Source: Symbiodinium natans (Eukaryota; Sar; Dinophyceae; Suessiales; Symbiodiniaceae). Taken from it: a stretch of 64,000 nucleotides of DNA. The DNA lies in assembly GCA_905221605.1 (NCBI GenBank), contig CAJNDS010002310.1, forward strand, positions 315,001 to 379,000. The letters run 5' to 3'. This document shows, piece by piece, positions 54,140 to 64,000 of this stretch. Position numbers and translations under genes: made by a program. The notes below the pieces were generated by a model that had not been told where the DNA came from, did no database searches, and worked only from the letters and a program-made list of their open reading frames with translations. Each line of letters starts with the position of its first letter. The stretch's first letter is position 1.

Positions 54140-55510
54140 GGTGTTTTTTTGGGGATCGCGTGTGTGTTAACTGGAATGCCTGCTTTTTGTGGACCGAGCG
54201 TGTTTAACAAGCATTCTTTTTTTGGGGGACCGAGCGTGTTTAACTGGCATTTTGATTGTTGGGAACAGAGCGTGTTTAACTAGTATCCTTGCTTTTGGGG
54301 GACCGTTACTAGCATCCTTGCTTTCTGGGGACCGTGACTAGCATCCTTGCTTTTTGGGAACCGAGCATGTCCAACTAGCATCCTTGCTTTTTCGGTCACC
54401 GAGCGTGTTCAACTAGCATTTCCGCGTCTTGGGGACCGAGTGTTATGCGTGTTTGCCCAATATCATTGATTTTCGGGAACCGAGCGTGTTTGAATGGCAT
54501 CCTTGCTTGTTCGGGGGGCGGGCGTATTTTACTGGCATTCGTGCTTTTTGGGAGACCGAGCGTGTTTATCTAGCATCGAGCGTGCTGAACTAGCATCCTT
54601 GCTTTTTGGGGAACGCGCGTGCTGAACTAGCACCCGTGTTTGTTAAGGACCGCGCATGTTTACCTTCCATCCCTCTTTTTGGAGACCGAACGTGTTTAAC
54701 TAGCATCCTTGCTTTTGGGACCGAGCGTGCTTGACCAAACAAAATCCTTGTTTTTTGGGGACAACGCGTGTTTACCTAGCATCCTTGCTTTTTCGGGACC
54801 GATCGTGCTTATCTAGCATCCGTGCTTTTTGCGGACCGAGCGTGTTTAACTAGCATCCGTGCTTTTTGGGAACCGAGCGTGTTCACCCAGCATCCTTGCT
54901 TTTCGGGGACCGAGCGTGCTTATCTAGCATCCGTGCTTTTTGGTGACCGAGTGTGTTTCACTAGCGTTTAACTAGCATTCTTGTTTTTTGGTGACCCAGC
55001 AGCGTGTTTAACTGGCATCCTTGCTTTTTGGGGCGGGGAGCGAGCGTATTTGATTGGCATCCTTGCTTTTTGGGAACGGACTGTGTTCAAACTAGCATTC
55101 TTGCTTTTTGGCGATTGAGCGTAGTTTACTAGCATCCTTGCTTTTTGGGGACAGAGCGTGTTGAACTAGCACCCTTACTTTTTGGGGAGTGAGCGTGTTT
55201 AACTAGCATTTTTGCTTTCGTAGGGACCGAGTGTGTTGAACTAGCATCCTGACTTTTCGGGACCGAGTGTGCTTAACTCGAATCCCATCCGTTTTTTTTT
55301 TTTTTTTTTTTTTTTGGGGGGGGGGGGGGGGGGGTCGGGCATGCTTATCTAGCATCCTTGCTTTTTGGCTTGCTTACTTTTGCGGGCACCGAGCGTGTTT
55401 AACTAGCATCCTCACTTTTTGGGGACCGACTGTGTTGAACTAGCATCATTGCTTTTTGGGGACCGAGTGCGGTTAGCTAGCATCTTTGCTTGTTGGGGGA
55501 TCAAGCGTTG
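54140..55510 (+). repeat. ~38-bp minisatellite (about 35 copies)
   Basis: Imperfect units combine GCTTTTTGGGGACCGAGCGTG with TTTAACTAGCATCCTT. Lengths vary by a few bases, and partial units are seen (for example 54,305-54,345). A T run followed by a G run at 55,288-55,334 interrupts the array. Units contain TAG or TAA, so no long frame crosses it. Confidence 0.93.
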
Positions 55511-56872
55511 GAGGGCGCATGCAGAAGCCTAGGAGGCCACAACTCGGTTAATGTTTCATTCATGGAACCGAAGCTGTAAGTTCATTCCAGTGCTGGCCGT
55601 GAAACTCATGAAGCTCGCCCTGTGGCTTGGGCCACGCCATGCCACGCCATGGGTCCCGATGCACGACCCCTTTGAAAAAGCCAGCTTTTGCAAACCCCTC
55701 TCAATACTTGTTTGGGCATGATTCGGCATGATTATACGGACCCTCGTTTTGCCACACATCAACCAACAACCAACACTGAGTTTGAGAACCACTTGGCCTG
55801 GCAAAAAAACGTCGGCACCTCTGCCGTAAAGGAAATCTGGAAGAGGCACCACTGGCAGCGGCTGATGCTCATGATTCTCGCCCCTTTGGCGCTTTCACTC
55901 GCCCCGCTCAGTCCGGCGTCACGATGAGCCAACTGTGATGATTACCTATAATCGAGAGCGAGAACAAAGCAGGCTGATGCTACTTGATCATCGTTGCTTC
56001 ACTTACCATCAGCAATCCTTAACGCCCTACATCTGATTCGACCCCAATCCACACAAAAAACATGTTGCTTGCTGAGCTCTTCCGCTTGAGACTTATTCGA
56101 ATTGAATAGGAATCTAAGTTCTTTTGCATTGGTCTGGTCTAGCAAATGACTTCCCTTGTGTCTTACCCGTGTGTTCTCATGACCCTTCTTTATGTGCTCT
56201 CAAATTGTCCATGCGCTTGATTATCGGCGGGGAGGAGCGGCGACGCGGCACCGTTTGAGGCTTTAACGGTGGGGTTGAGGATTCAGGGTCACAGTGAGTC
56301 TACGAGCCTTCAATCGAGGTCTTGCCCGTTTAAGGAAGCACCAGTGCCGTGTTACCCTTGTTGCTGGGGCTTTGGGCTTTGTGCACTTGGCCAGCTGTTT
56401 GAGTACGCAAGTCACAAGTGATCAGAAGATCAACAAGCATAGTGCTCAGCGACAGTCCGGAATTTAGGCTTGCCCTGCAGACCGCCACATATCGACACGC
56501 TTCAGATTGTTTCGTAAGGCTTCTTGTAATGAGAGCACCTCGTGCGCGAGGCCATGCTAGATGCCATGCCGGACGCCACCGTGGCACCATGCTCCACAAT
56601 GCGCCTGTTTGTAAAGGCTGCTGGGGTCTCCAGCCGCTCCAGCCTTGCTCCAGACGGCTGCGCTCCAGCCTTGCTCCAGACGGCTGCGGGCACAACGAGG
56701 GTCTTTTGGGCTTGCCATGCGGACAGGACATGACATGGCATACACAGCAGCAGAGGCACAGGAGCCAACGCATGACCTTGTGACCTTGTGAGCGTTGCGC
56801 CTCCGTGACCGGCTGAAGGGCATCGCCAAATTAGCCACTCCTCTCTTGTCCTGACGGTCCCCGTCCAAAGTG
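55511..56872. other. No supported gene
   Basis: A plus-strand frame at 55,690-55,927 and overlapping frames at 56,420-56,780 have no recognised domain. A 15-bp CTCCAGACGGCTGCG-type direct repeat occurs at 56,648 and 56,676. Confidence 0.4.
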
Positions 56873-58708
56873 ATGCTGCCGCGGCTGGTCAGCATGTTGC
56901 CCTTGGCGCATGGCGGAAAGTTCATGGGGATTCACGGTGTTTCAGCTGTGCCGAATTTTCCAGTTGGGCCCCAGTTGGGCCTCGTTTATCAGGCAACGAA
57001 ACATCTTGCAGAGATGCATGTGACGAAGAAGTGTCTTGCGACTGTACGCTCTTCGATCCAGCTCGCGGCAGCTGCACCAATGCAGGCTGGCTGTGTGCAT
57101 CTTATGGCTCCCGATTCTCGCAATGATGAAGGCAGTCTGGAGCTGTACATCCAGCTCCCACCCCATCTTTGGCCTTGCTCTGTCTTCCCGGGGACAGATG
57201 CGGAATCCCGAAGCCAAGCCGTTACTGACAAGACAGGAATGACTGAGAACGAGTGCGTGGACCTGTGCCTCCAGCGCAGTGACTGTCAATGCGCAGTTCT
57301 TGAGACCAAAGATCGATGGAGTTCTTCAGATAACCACTGCTGGATCCGCAAGAATTGCCAACCTCAGCGCTTTAAAGAAGTGGCGGCCCTGGAGGCGTTC
57401 ATATCATTTGTGAAGGCGCCGCGAGGCATTCCAGAGGGTGGTCCGCTCGGTGGGAGCTCTCCGGTGCTAATCCTGTGCTTGGTGTTGATACTGGTTCTGG
57501 CAGCCGTCACCGTGGTGATTCTGAATTTTCTCCGAAGGGCAGGTCCTACCGAGCCATCCTGAAGGATTGGGCAGTACCCAAGGAGGAGAGCTCCAAGATT
57601 CCAAGATAGAATATGCAAAAGATCAGCTCGTGGCATCGCTTATCTGGGGTCCGTGGAATTGGCCTTGGAGTCGAGGGTTCGCAAGTGTGTTCAGTGTGCA
57701 CAAGGTACCAGAAACCATCAAGCCGCCCAGGATCGATGCCTCTGTGACAAACCTGAAGGTGCAACTGTGCTTCATTCTGGATTGCACAGGCAGCATGAAG
57801 ATACAAATTGGCCAGGTCGAAGACAGCGTGACCGAAATCATTGAGTCCATGCAGAAGCTTCGCATAGCTTGCTTGCCCAATGCCTCCATCGATGTTGAAA
57901 TGGGAGCAGTGGCCTACTTTGACTGGGATGCTGGGTCCCGGAAGTTGGGAAGGCCTGTGGTCTCTGTCTTCGGTGGTGGCGGGGTTTCGGAGGAGCACAG
58001 CGACACCTTGACACCTGAGAGATTCTGCTTCGGTGGAAAGTGGACCAAGGACACAGCTGCCCTTCAGAAGTCGATCAACCAAGGTCCTTTGGGCATGGGG
58101 GTCTGCCCGCCTTGACGCTCCCATGTGCCGAAAGCTTCAGCGGACCGATCCAAAACTCATTCATGAGAAGGTAAGCCCTTCAGAGACTGTGCTGGAGGGC
58201 AGGGTCCAAGTACAACCTCTCACTTACATTTTAAAGCCCTTCACTTTGCCCGACGAGGCGCCCACCGGAGCCTTGATTTGCGAAAGCGCAGCTGCCGTGG
58301 CTGTTGGAGATTTGGCCGCCAACACAACCTTTGAGGTCGAGGTCGGCGGCAAGGCGCGATCCATGACAGTGTTGCCAACTCCTACAATCCAAAGGCCGAG
58401 CTTAGGCTTAGTGACTTAGTGACTTAGTGCCATACTTAGTGCAAGAGCGCGAAACACACATGTAGAAGACCTTGGGCTATAAAGTTTGAGTCTGAGTACG
58501 CTGACAGTACACGTACTGCATACTCAATTTGAGTGTGTCTCGTTCTTTGCTCGTTCTTTGCAGTTTTGTTCACCCCGAGGTGACGATGTCACGGCCAGAG
58601 CCGGAGCTGGACGAGCGGTTCGAGTCCAAGAGCGACCAGGTGGAGTTGGATCGAGGTTTCGACCTGGAGAAATCCTACACTTTCAAGATGCCCATCAAGA
58701 GCCTCTAA
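56873..58708 (+). CDS. PAN/Apple-like, membrane-spanning, vWA-domain protein
   Basis: Four exons join in phase: to 57,542 (possible ATG 56,873), 57,583-58,100, 58,141-58,394 (GC donor) and 58,564-58,708 (TAA). The two first introns are each 40 nt. The first exon ends with a Cys pattern typical of PAN/Apple domains (ECVDLCLQRSDCQCAVLE ... HCWIRKNC) and then a hydrophobic helix (SSPVLILCLVLILVLAAVTV). The second exon carries a von Willebrand A domain: VQLCFILDCTGSMKIQIGQV has the MIDAS D-x-T/S-x-S pattern, followed by VEMGAVAYFDWDAG. The last exons give a beta-rich segment (ALICESAAAVAVGDLAANTT) and a charged tail ending FKMPIKSL. Expected topology is an extracellular PAN with an intracellular vWA, or the reverse. 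The 5' end is uncertain; the canonical later MIDAS Thr/Asp were not pinned. Confidence 0.72.
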
Positions 58709-59085
58709 AAAGCCTCTCTTCTTGAATTCCTGGGGGCCTGCGCCACCGCACGGCAAGGGAAGTCCCGATTGAGCCGCTGACAGTAAATGTGTCAAAGGCC
58801 GGGCATTCGCTTGAATCTCGCAGCTTTTTGTGGCTTGTCCACCCACACCTCTAGACTGCATGACTCCATGACTGCTTTGCATCACCCGCAAAACATGCCA
58901 AACCGCATGCCAGCCTTGCGAACTTGCTTGTTCGACCCTGCTTTTTTGCTGCATCACAGCTGAACGATTACAGCGCATACTGCAGCTCTCCGAGTCTTTC
59001 AGGGCCAAGGGAACGGATTCATGATGCCAACTCGTGGCATTCGCTCGGATTTGTTGTCCACTTTTATGAGTGGCCATCTGTTGTT
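58709..59085. other. Spacer
   Basis: No exon recognised between the vWA gene stop and the (GTTT)n repeat. Confidence 0.45.
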
Positions 59086-59136
59086 TGTTTGTTTGTTTGT
59101 TTGTTTGTTTGTTTGTTTGTTTGTTTGTTTGTGTGT
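59083..59136 (+). repeat. (GTTT)n microsatellite
   Basis: Eleven or so TTTG units, then GTGTGTTTGTGTGT. Confidence 0.95.
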
Positions 59137-59359
59137 GTTTGTGTGTCACACTTCGGTGACTCCTCATGCGCAGGGGTCATGCTACTCTTCATCGTGCACG
59201 AACACTCCTCCTTGGAAGCCTTGCTCATCCCCTCGCTGCCTTGGTCTACGGGCTACGGGATGGACCCACGAGAATTAGGAGTCAGCTCCCATCGAAAGAC
59301 GATGTAAAACCTCTGACTGTAAGCAAATAGCCCCCATCCCACTGCGAGAAGCAACTAGC

Positions 59360-59667
59360 CTGCACATGTCGGGCACATTCTTCTGACACCTCGATCACGA
59401 GAGAAGCATCTGAATTTGGCACCATGAAGCTGAGGGCCGAGCTGCGGGCCGAACAACTGCTTCTCCCGTTCCGAACGTCGCACGTTGCGACGTTGCTGCG
59501 CCGTCGCCAAGCGAAGAGATGAACCTTGCAGGCCGGTTTCGTCAATCATGTGAGTTTTGTGCGTGCTGGGCACCACTTCGTTTGCATTGTCGATCTCCCT
59601 GCACTCCTGCGCCTTCTCGGCCTCGGCACATTCCTTAATGGGGTCCAAAATGCCGGAGGCTTTGGGG
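59360..59667 (-). CDS. Two minus-strand exons, unknown gene
   Basis: Exon 59,667 to about 59,525 (minus) reads PKASGILDPIKECAEAEKAQ, ECREIDNANEVVPSTHKTHM and IDETGLQ, ending at a GT (or GC) donor. Exon 59,429-59,360 (CAG acceptor, GC donor) reads FMVPNSDASLVIEVSEECAR then HVQ. Both are strongly coding-like. The phases do not close directly, so a small exon between them is likely. The gene lies between two plus-strand genes. No family recognised. Confidence 0.48.
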
Positions 59668-59699
59668 CTTGCTGTTTGGAGTCCGAAAATAAAATTCGA

Positions 59700-60503
59700 C
59701 CGCCTTTTGGGCGAGCGCAGGGTGTAGGGCCTAGGGTTTTAGCGGCACGGCTCCTGCTGTATTCCATGAGTTTTCATTCTTCGTCGGTTCGAGCTACCAC
59801 GCGTGTTGGGGCCCATCCAGGTTGCCGCGTGACGTGGAGTAGTCGCGGAGTGAGCCCGGTACCGGCATGTTTGTACAGAAGGTCTTCCTGGCTCCTTTCT
59901 TTCTTCGCCCTTCTCGTTCTCGTTCTCTCTCTCTCTCTCTCTGCCTCTTCCTCTCTTCCGCCCCGCCTTCTTTGTCATTGGGAGAGCAGTGGGAGGAGAT
60001 ATGTTTTTGCCCGAACCTGACCCTGCGGCAGCACTGCAGCGTCATGCTAGTGGCACATGTCCAGAACTCATCAAATGTGTTTCGTGCTCCCTGAGCCCTG
60101 AGCACCTTTAGCCATGTCAAATGTGTTTCTACGGCTTTCTGTCAAGGTGTCGTGGGGCTACGATGTTCGATTGAAAGCGCATGCAGGGCATGTCCGCGCA
60201 GCCAACCAGGCACACACCCAGACCCGTGCACTCAGGCACTCATGCGCGTCCAAGAACATCTGCATGCATCAGGGTCGGAACGTTTGAGTGCCAGGGTGTT
60301 CGCCGGCCAGCTGGTTTTGGTTCCCATGAACTCGATCATGGTGCTGGTAGAATCCAGATCTGCATCGCTTAGCCAAAGTGCATCTTTCTGCGTCCGCCGG
60401 CATGCAGAGCTCGAGCTAGCCAAGCAATTCGGCAGCTGCTGCAAATTGTCCAGCGCTTCGGCCGCGCTTGTGGGCTTAGGTCCTAGGTCCTTGCATATTG
60501 CAG
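59700..60503. other. Unassigned spacer with overlapping frames
   Basis: A (CT)n patch at 59,920-59,950. At 60,150-60,530 both a plus frame (127 codons) and a minus frame (ending near 60,232) look partly coding; neither could be tied to splice sites. Confidence 0.35.
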
Positions 60504-60545
60504 GTCTGTATGCTGTTCATTGCGACCGCGCTTGAAGGAGCCGCC

Positions 60546-62021
60546 ATGGTGGAGTGCCTGAAAGTGGGCATGAAGCTGCACGCCATGTACAAGGGCGATG
60601 GTGACCTGTAGCGATTGGGATGGAAGCTTCGCTGCACGTGAGGTCGCATGAGAAGCCGAGGTGAGTACTATCGGGCCATGGTTGTTAGTTTGGCACCAAA
60701 GAGACGGAAGGCTCCTGCGAAGGTGCAGAGAGGGCAGTGCGACTTGTTTCCTACATCCCACAGGAGCTTGCCTGACGCGACCTGGACCGTACTCACACCG
60801 TGAGTCGCAGGTCCACTATGCTGGTTATGGTGACGAGGCCGACGCTTGGGTTTCCATCGGCATGCTCAAGTCCAAGGCGGACACTTGTCAGTGGTTTCGT
60901 TGCTGATCCCTCCTGCCATTCTCCCATTCTCGGAGGTTTTGCCGAAGAAGAAAGAGAAGACGGAGAATCCTGCCAAGGCGGGCTTCGTAGGCGATCAGGA
61001 AATCAGATCAGGAAAGGAGGCGAAAAGAAAGCCAGAGAGAGAGAGAGATCCCGCCAAGGCAAAGCCGATGGATTACTCGGCAGTCAGGAAAACCATGCGC
61101 CTGCATGCCGAAGCAGGGACCTGAGTTCCAGACGGAGGGAAGGATGGGATACATGCATGGTGGGAGCTGGGGGGGGCGACCAGAGTCAAGGCCGACGGAA
61201 AGTATTGGGCAGCAGAGGCGACGTGGGCTTGAAACTCGTGTCACTGACCGGTCCTGCATGGTCCTGCTTTCAGGTTGCGATCTCTTGGGTGGTTCAGTGC
61301 AATCTGTCGTAGTGCCAGGTCGTGGCCGTCAATTTGAAGAAGAAGGCTGCGCCAGTCAAGGCACTTAAAGAACGCTCAACGTGGACATATTATATGTCCT
61401 CTGCCTGCCAGACACCCACAAGTCTAGTGAGGGGCCTACAGACAGCATTAACACACTGTTAGAGCTATTGCCGTTGTCCCTCTGCTTTTCATGAACTCCA
61501 GTTTTCAGTGGAGGTGAACTTCATCGGCTATCACGAGCAGTATGACGAGTGGTTGGGAGCCGATCGGCTGCGCTCCAAGGCGATTGTGCCACTCAAGGAC
61601 AACAAGGACGGGACACGTACAATCTCCCTCCATTGTGAGTTCTGAGTCTTTCCTGCACAGTTTCCATGCTTCCATTCCTGCTCATGCATACTCATTGTCA
61701 TCATACTAGGGGGGCCGCAAGGCCCTTGGGCTGCAAGCATGCAGGATCACGAAGATGCAAGAAGCCCTAAGGCTCACATGTCCGCTCAGTGTCCATTTCC
61801 AGTCATTTGACAGTGCGACACCACAGGCGGAACACGTTTCCATCATGCCACCAATGGCGACGAAGTATCCGAATCTTTTGGCCAAGGCCAAGGCACGGGA
61901 CTGTCTACCAGAAGCAAAGAAAACAGTATATACACCGACGGATGCCGATGGGCAGGTGCAGGCTCCTCTCGACCCAGGCATCAGTCTTGCCATGAGCCCC
62001 CCAACGGTCACAAGATTGTAA
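60546..62021 (+). CDS. Protein with two Tudor-knot (chromo-barrel) domains
   Basis: Eight exons close exactly: 60,546-60,600; 60,661-60,722; 60,811-60,876; 60,936-61,112; 61,191-61,217; 61,319-61,360; 61,514-61,579; 61,803-62,021 (TAA), giving 237 residues from ATG 60,546. Five of seven donors are GC. Knot 1 spans residues 5-61: it starts LKVGMKLHAMYKGDG, and its third exon reads VHYAGYGDEADAWVSIGMLK. Knot 2 spans about 112-166: AEADGKYWAAEVVAVNLKKK, and its later exon reads VNFIGYHEQYDEWLGADRLR. YDEW is the hallmark of Tudor-knot/MSL3-type barrels that bind methylated histone tails or RNA. A Lys/Glu-rich linker separates them. Knot 1 has ADAW in place of YDEW. The frame is open upstream to an AG at 60,503, so the true start could be earlier. 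Confidence 0.85.
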
Positions 62022-63330
62022 CGTGGGAGGCCTTTGTCCGCCTGTTCTGGCAAAGCAGAAGTACAAAGAGGCGACAAAGGACCCAATGAATCCCAGTAGG
62101 GCAGCACTCTGATGTCGACATCTCCACGACACATGTGTAAACGATGCAGGACTGTTCAGACAAGCAGCATCGTGCGGGCGTCTACAGCCGCCACTTAGAT
62201 CCCGTCTTCCCGGACACCAACCGGCCAGGGACTTCAGTGTTCAGTATCCTCAGAGTCCATGTTGCTTGCAAAGCAACAAATAAAGGGCCCCTCTTTTCAT
62301 TAGCTTTTTTGTTGACCCCCGGCCAGCAAACCCTGTCCGAGGAAGCTTTTTCCTAACCCCTCCCCAACCTCTTCCCCTTGACCCCCCCCCCTCTTTTTTC
62401 CCCCCCCACCCCCCGAGTTTTTTTCAGCCCCCCTAGCTTTCTTTTAACCCTCGCCAGCTCTATTAACCCCGCCCCCCCCGCCCCCCCACCTTTTTGACCC
62501 TCGTCTCCATCGGGAGGTGTTTTGCGGTTTTGCGGAGGGGAGGGATTCAGGCACAAGGGCCCGCGAACCTAGATCCGAAACCTTAACACTCCGCCCCCTC
62601 GGCTGTTACGCACCGTTACCCGCCCATACCCGCCTATCACCCATCATTTACCTGCGCATCGTTATCCACCATTACCACCTCTCCATTCCAATCCTTTATT
62701 CTTCGTTCCCATTTCCCGCCATCACCCACCACTACCCAACAGTATTACGCGCCCTTCTCGCCATGCCCAGGGACTACCCAGCATTATCCACACCTTTACC
62801 CACCATTGCCCGCAATCACCCGCCATTGCCGCCAGGCCTACCATTACCCACTATTGCCCACTATTCCCGCCAGTGCACACCATTTTGACCCATATCCACC
62901 ATCACCCGCCATTACCCACCAGCACCCCATCGCTCCCATTTTCAAGGCATATAAACAAGGACAAATAATCCCAGCAGGTATCCCCAACAGCAGCAGAACG
63001 GGCAAAGGCAAGCCCACGCTCCGAATCCAATAGCAGCTAGAGGTTGTAACAGGCGTCTGCCGACTCCTTGAGGGCGCTCTCTTTCGGAGTGTTTTCATGG
63101 GTACTTGATGCGCATGGGGCCTTGCCATGTGAACACGCGACAAAACAGGGCGTAACACAGGGCGTGACATATCGGCTTGGGGCCTGGCCACGTGAACTCA
63201 CGAAAAACCACAGGGTGTGAAACACAGGCTGGGGTTCACACGTCCATGAAAATATTTCTATTTATGAAGAGCATGAATGTAGTGAACACAACATGAACTT
63301 GCGATTGCGAGAACGAAGTGAGCAGAGATC
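62022..63330. repeat. C-rich tracts and degenerate CCATTACCCGCC-type repeat
   Basis: C-rich runs at 62,370-62,490. From about 62,600 to 62,935 degenerate units such as CCACCATTACCCGCCATTACC repeat with a period of roughly 9-18 bp. No gene supported. Confidence 0.7.
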
Positions 63331-63334
63331 ATAA

Positions 63335-63990
63335 CCCCTTAAAGGCAAACAAGCAAGGAGCTTGCGTTAAGGCGGCCCGCGTAAGCTTATCCTCGAAGCG
63401 CGTAAGCTCGCGTAAGCATTTGCGTGTTGGCGTAAGGTCGCCTAAGCTCTTGTTGCGACTCGTGTTTCAGCACTCAGAACACCTTAGCAGAGCAAAAACA
63501 ACCACAGCAGCCAGAAAATGGGGTCCTGGCCCTAGCGCTTGTGCGTCACAGATGGAGGCTTTGATGAAAATGAGGCCGTGGGACGCTTTCGCGGCTTTGT
63601 TCCCAACCCCCCTTTGAGCCCCTTCGAAGGGGGGGTTTAGTATGAGGATTTTCAGGACCACCAAACCCCGCAAGCGGGGTTTGGCGTAAGCACCGCGTAA
63701 GCTCCACGTAAGCCGTGCGTAAGCCTACCAGCGAAGTCCCGAAGCCTCCAAGCTTGTCACTCGTCATGTCTTGTCCAGCCTCCACCTATAACCTGAACCC
63801 CCCCTCCCCAAAAGAAAACCAACGCTTTCCCTGCACCCTGAACCCGAACACCTCAGCTGACATTTGAAACCTAAACCCCCCAACACTACTCTTCTTCCTA
63901 ACCCCAAATACTGTATGCTGCATGCTGTCCTGCAGTTTGGCTCCCGGTTGGAGAAACACAACCCGAAACCGCGTAAGCCCGCGGAAGCTT
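63335..63990 (+). repeat. Dispersed GCGTAAGC words
   Basis: About ten copies of (G)CGTAAGC or CGTAAGG occur in two clusters (63,365-63,440 and 63,683-63,725) and again at 63,972. No exon structure is evident around them. Confidence 0.6.
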
Positions 63991-64000
63991 AAAAACCACA

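Noticed and set aside
60601-60660. Frameshift in Tudor-knot 1
   Set aside because: The apparent stop after GDGDL disappears when the 60-nt GT-AG intron is removed; the domain then reads through.

Overview
This window looks like nuclear DNA of an intron-rich protist, most probably a dinoflagellate. Three features point there. Conserved protein domains are cut into short exons. When exons are joined so that the domain stays in phase, many introns start with GC (sometimes GA) instead of GT, and acceptors are usually AG followed by G. The space between genes is full of microsatellites, minisatellites and long homopolymers, with a degenerate LINE reverse transcriptase and TTTAGGG-like tracts. Phage, bacterial and CRISPR features are absent. 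All splice models here were made by hand from reading frame, phase and domain logic; no transcript was available.

Layout. 1-5.8 kb: mostly repeats (purine-rich tract, degenerate ~250-bp repeats, a (GAC)n tract). 5.8-13.1 kb: gene-rich, with a minus-strand gene (7.3-8.25 kb), an EF-hand/thioredoxin gene (9.59-11.2 kb, +) and the 3' end of a Ser-rich gene (stop at 13,105). 13.3-13.9 kb: CT and CA microsatellites. 14.4-17.4 kb: an LRAT-like (NCEH) gene. 18.66-19.8 kb: one long polypyrimidine tract. 20.6-24 kb: isolated exons on both strands. 24.1-27.2 kb: minisatellites. 27.7-28.2 kb: the C-lobe of a protein kinase. 29-35.4 kb: several multi-exon gene pieces of unknown function. 37-38 kb: a ~33-bp minisatellite. 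39-41 kb: a C2-domain gene and another C-terminal exon. 41.2-42.2 kb: pyrimidine-rich. 43.9-47.1 kb: one multi-exon gene with a single membrane segment. 48.2-49.6 kb: LINE relic (-). 50.6-53.2 kb: a gene with 13 tandem IQ motifs. 54.1-55.5 kb: a third large minisatellite. 56.9-58.7 kb: PAN/Apple-like domain, membrane segment and von Willebrand A domain in one predicted protein. 59.4-59.7 kb: minus-strand exons. 60.5-62.0 kb: a two-Tudor-knot protein that can be spliced completely by eye. 62-64 kb: low-complexity DNA.

No operon-like logic links the genes. Recognised functions are calcium/calmodulin signalling (EF-hand, IQ, C2), redox (thioredoxin fold), phosphorylation (kinase fragment), surface or adhesion-type domains (PAN, vWA), and chromatin- or RNA-type binding (Tudor-knots). 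The most unusual observation is a class of very short introns, seven candidates of about 34-42 nt including three of exactly 40 nt, found in five unrelated genes beside introns of 54-690 nt.
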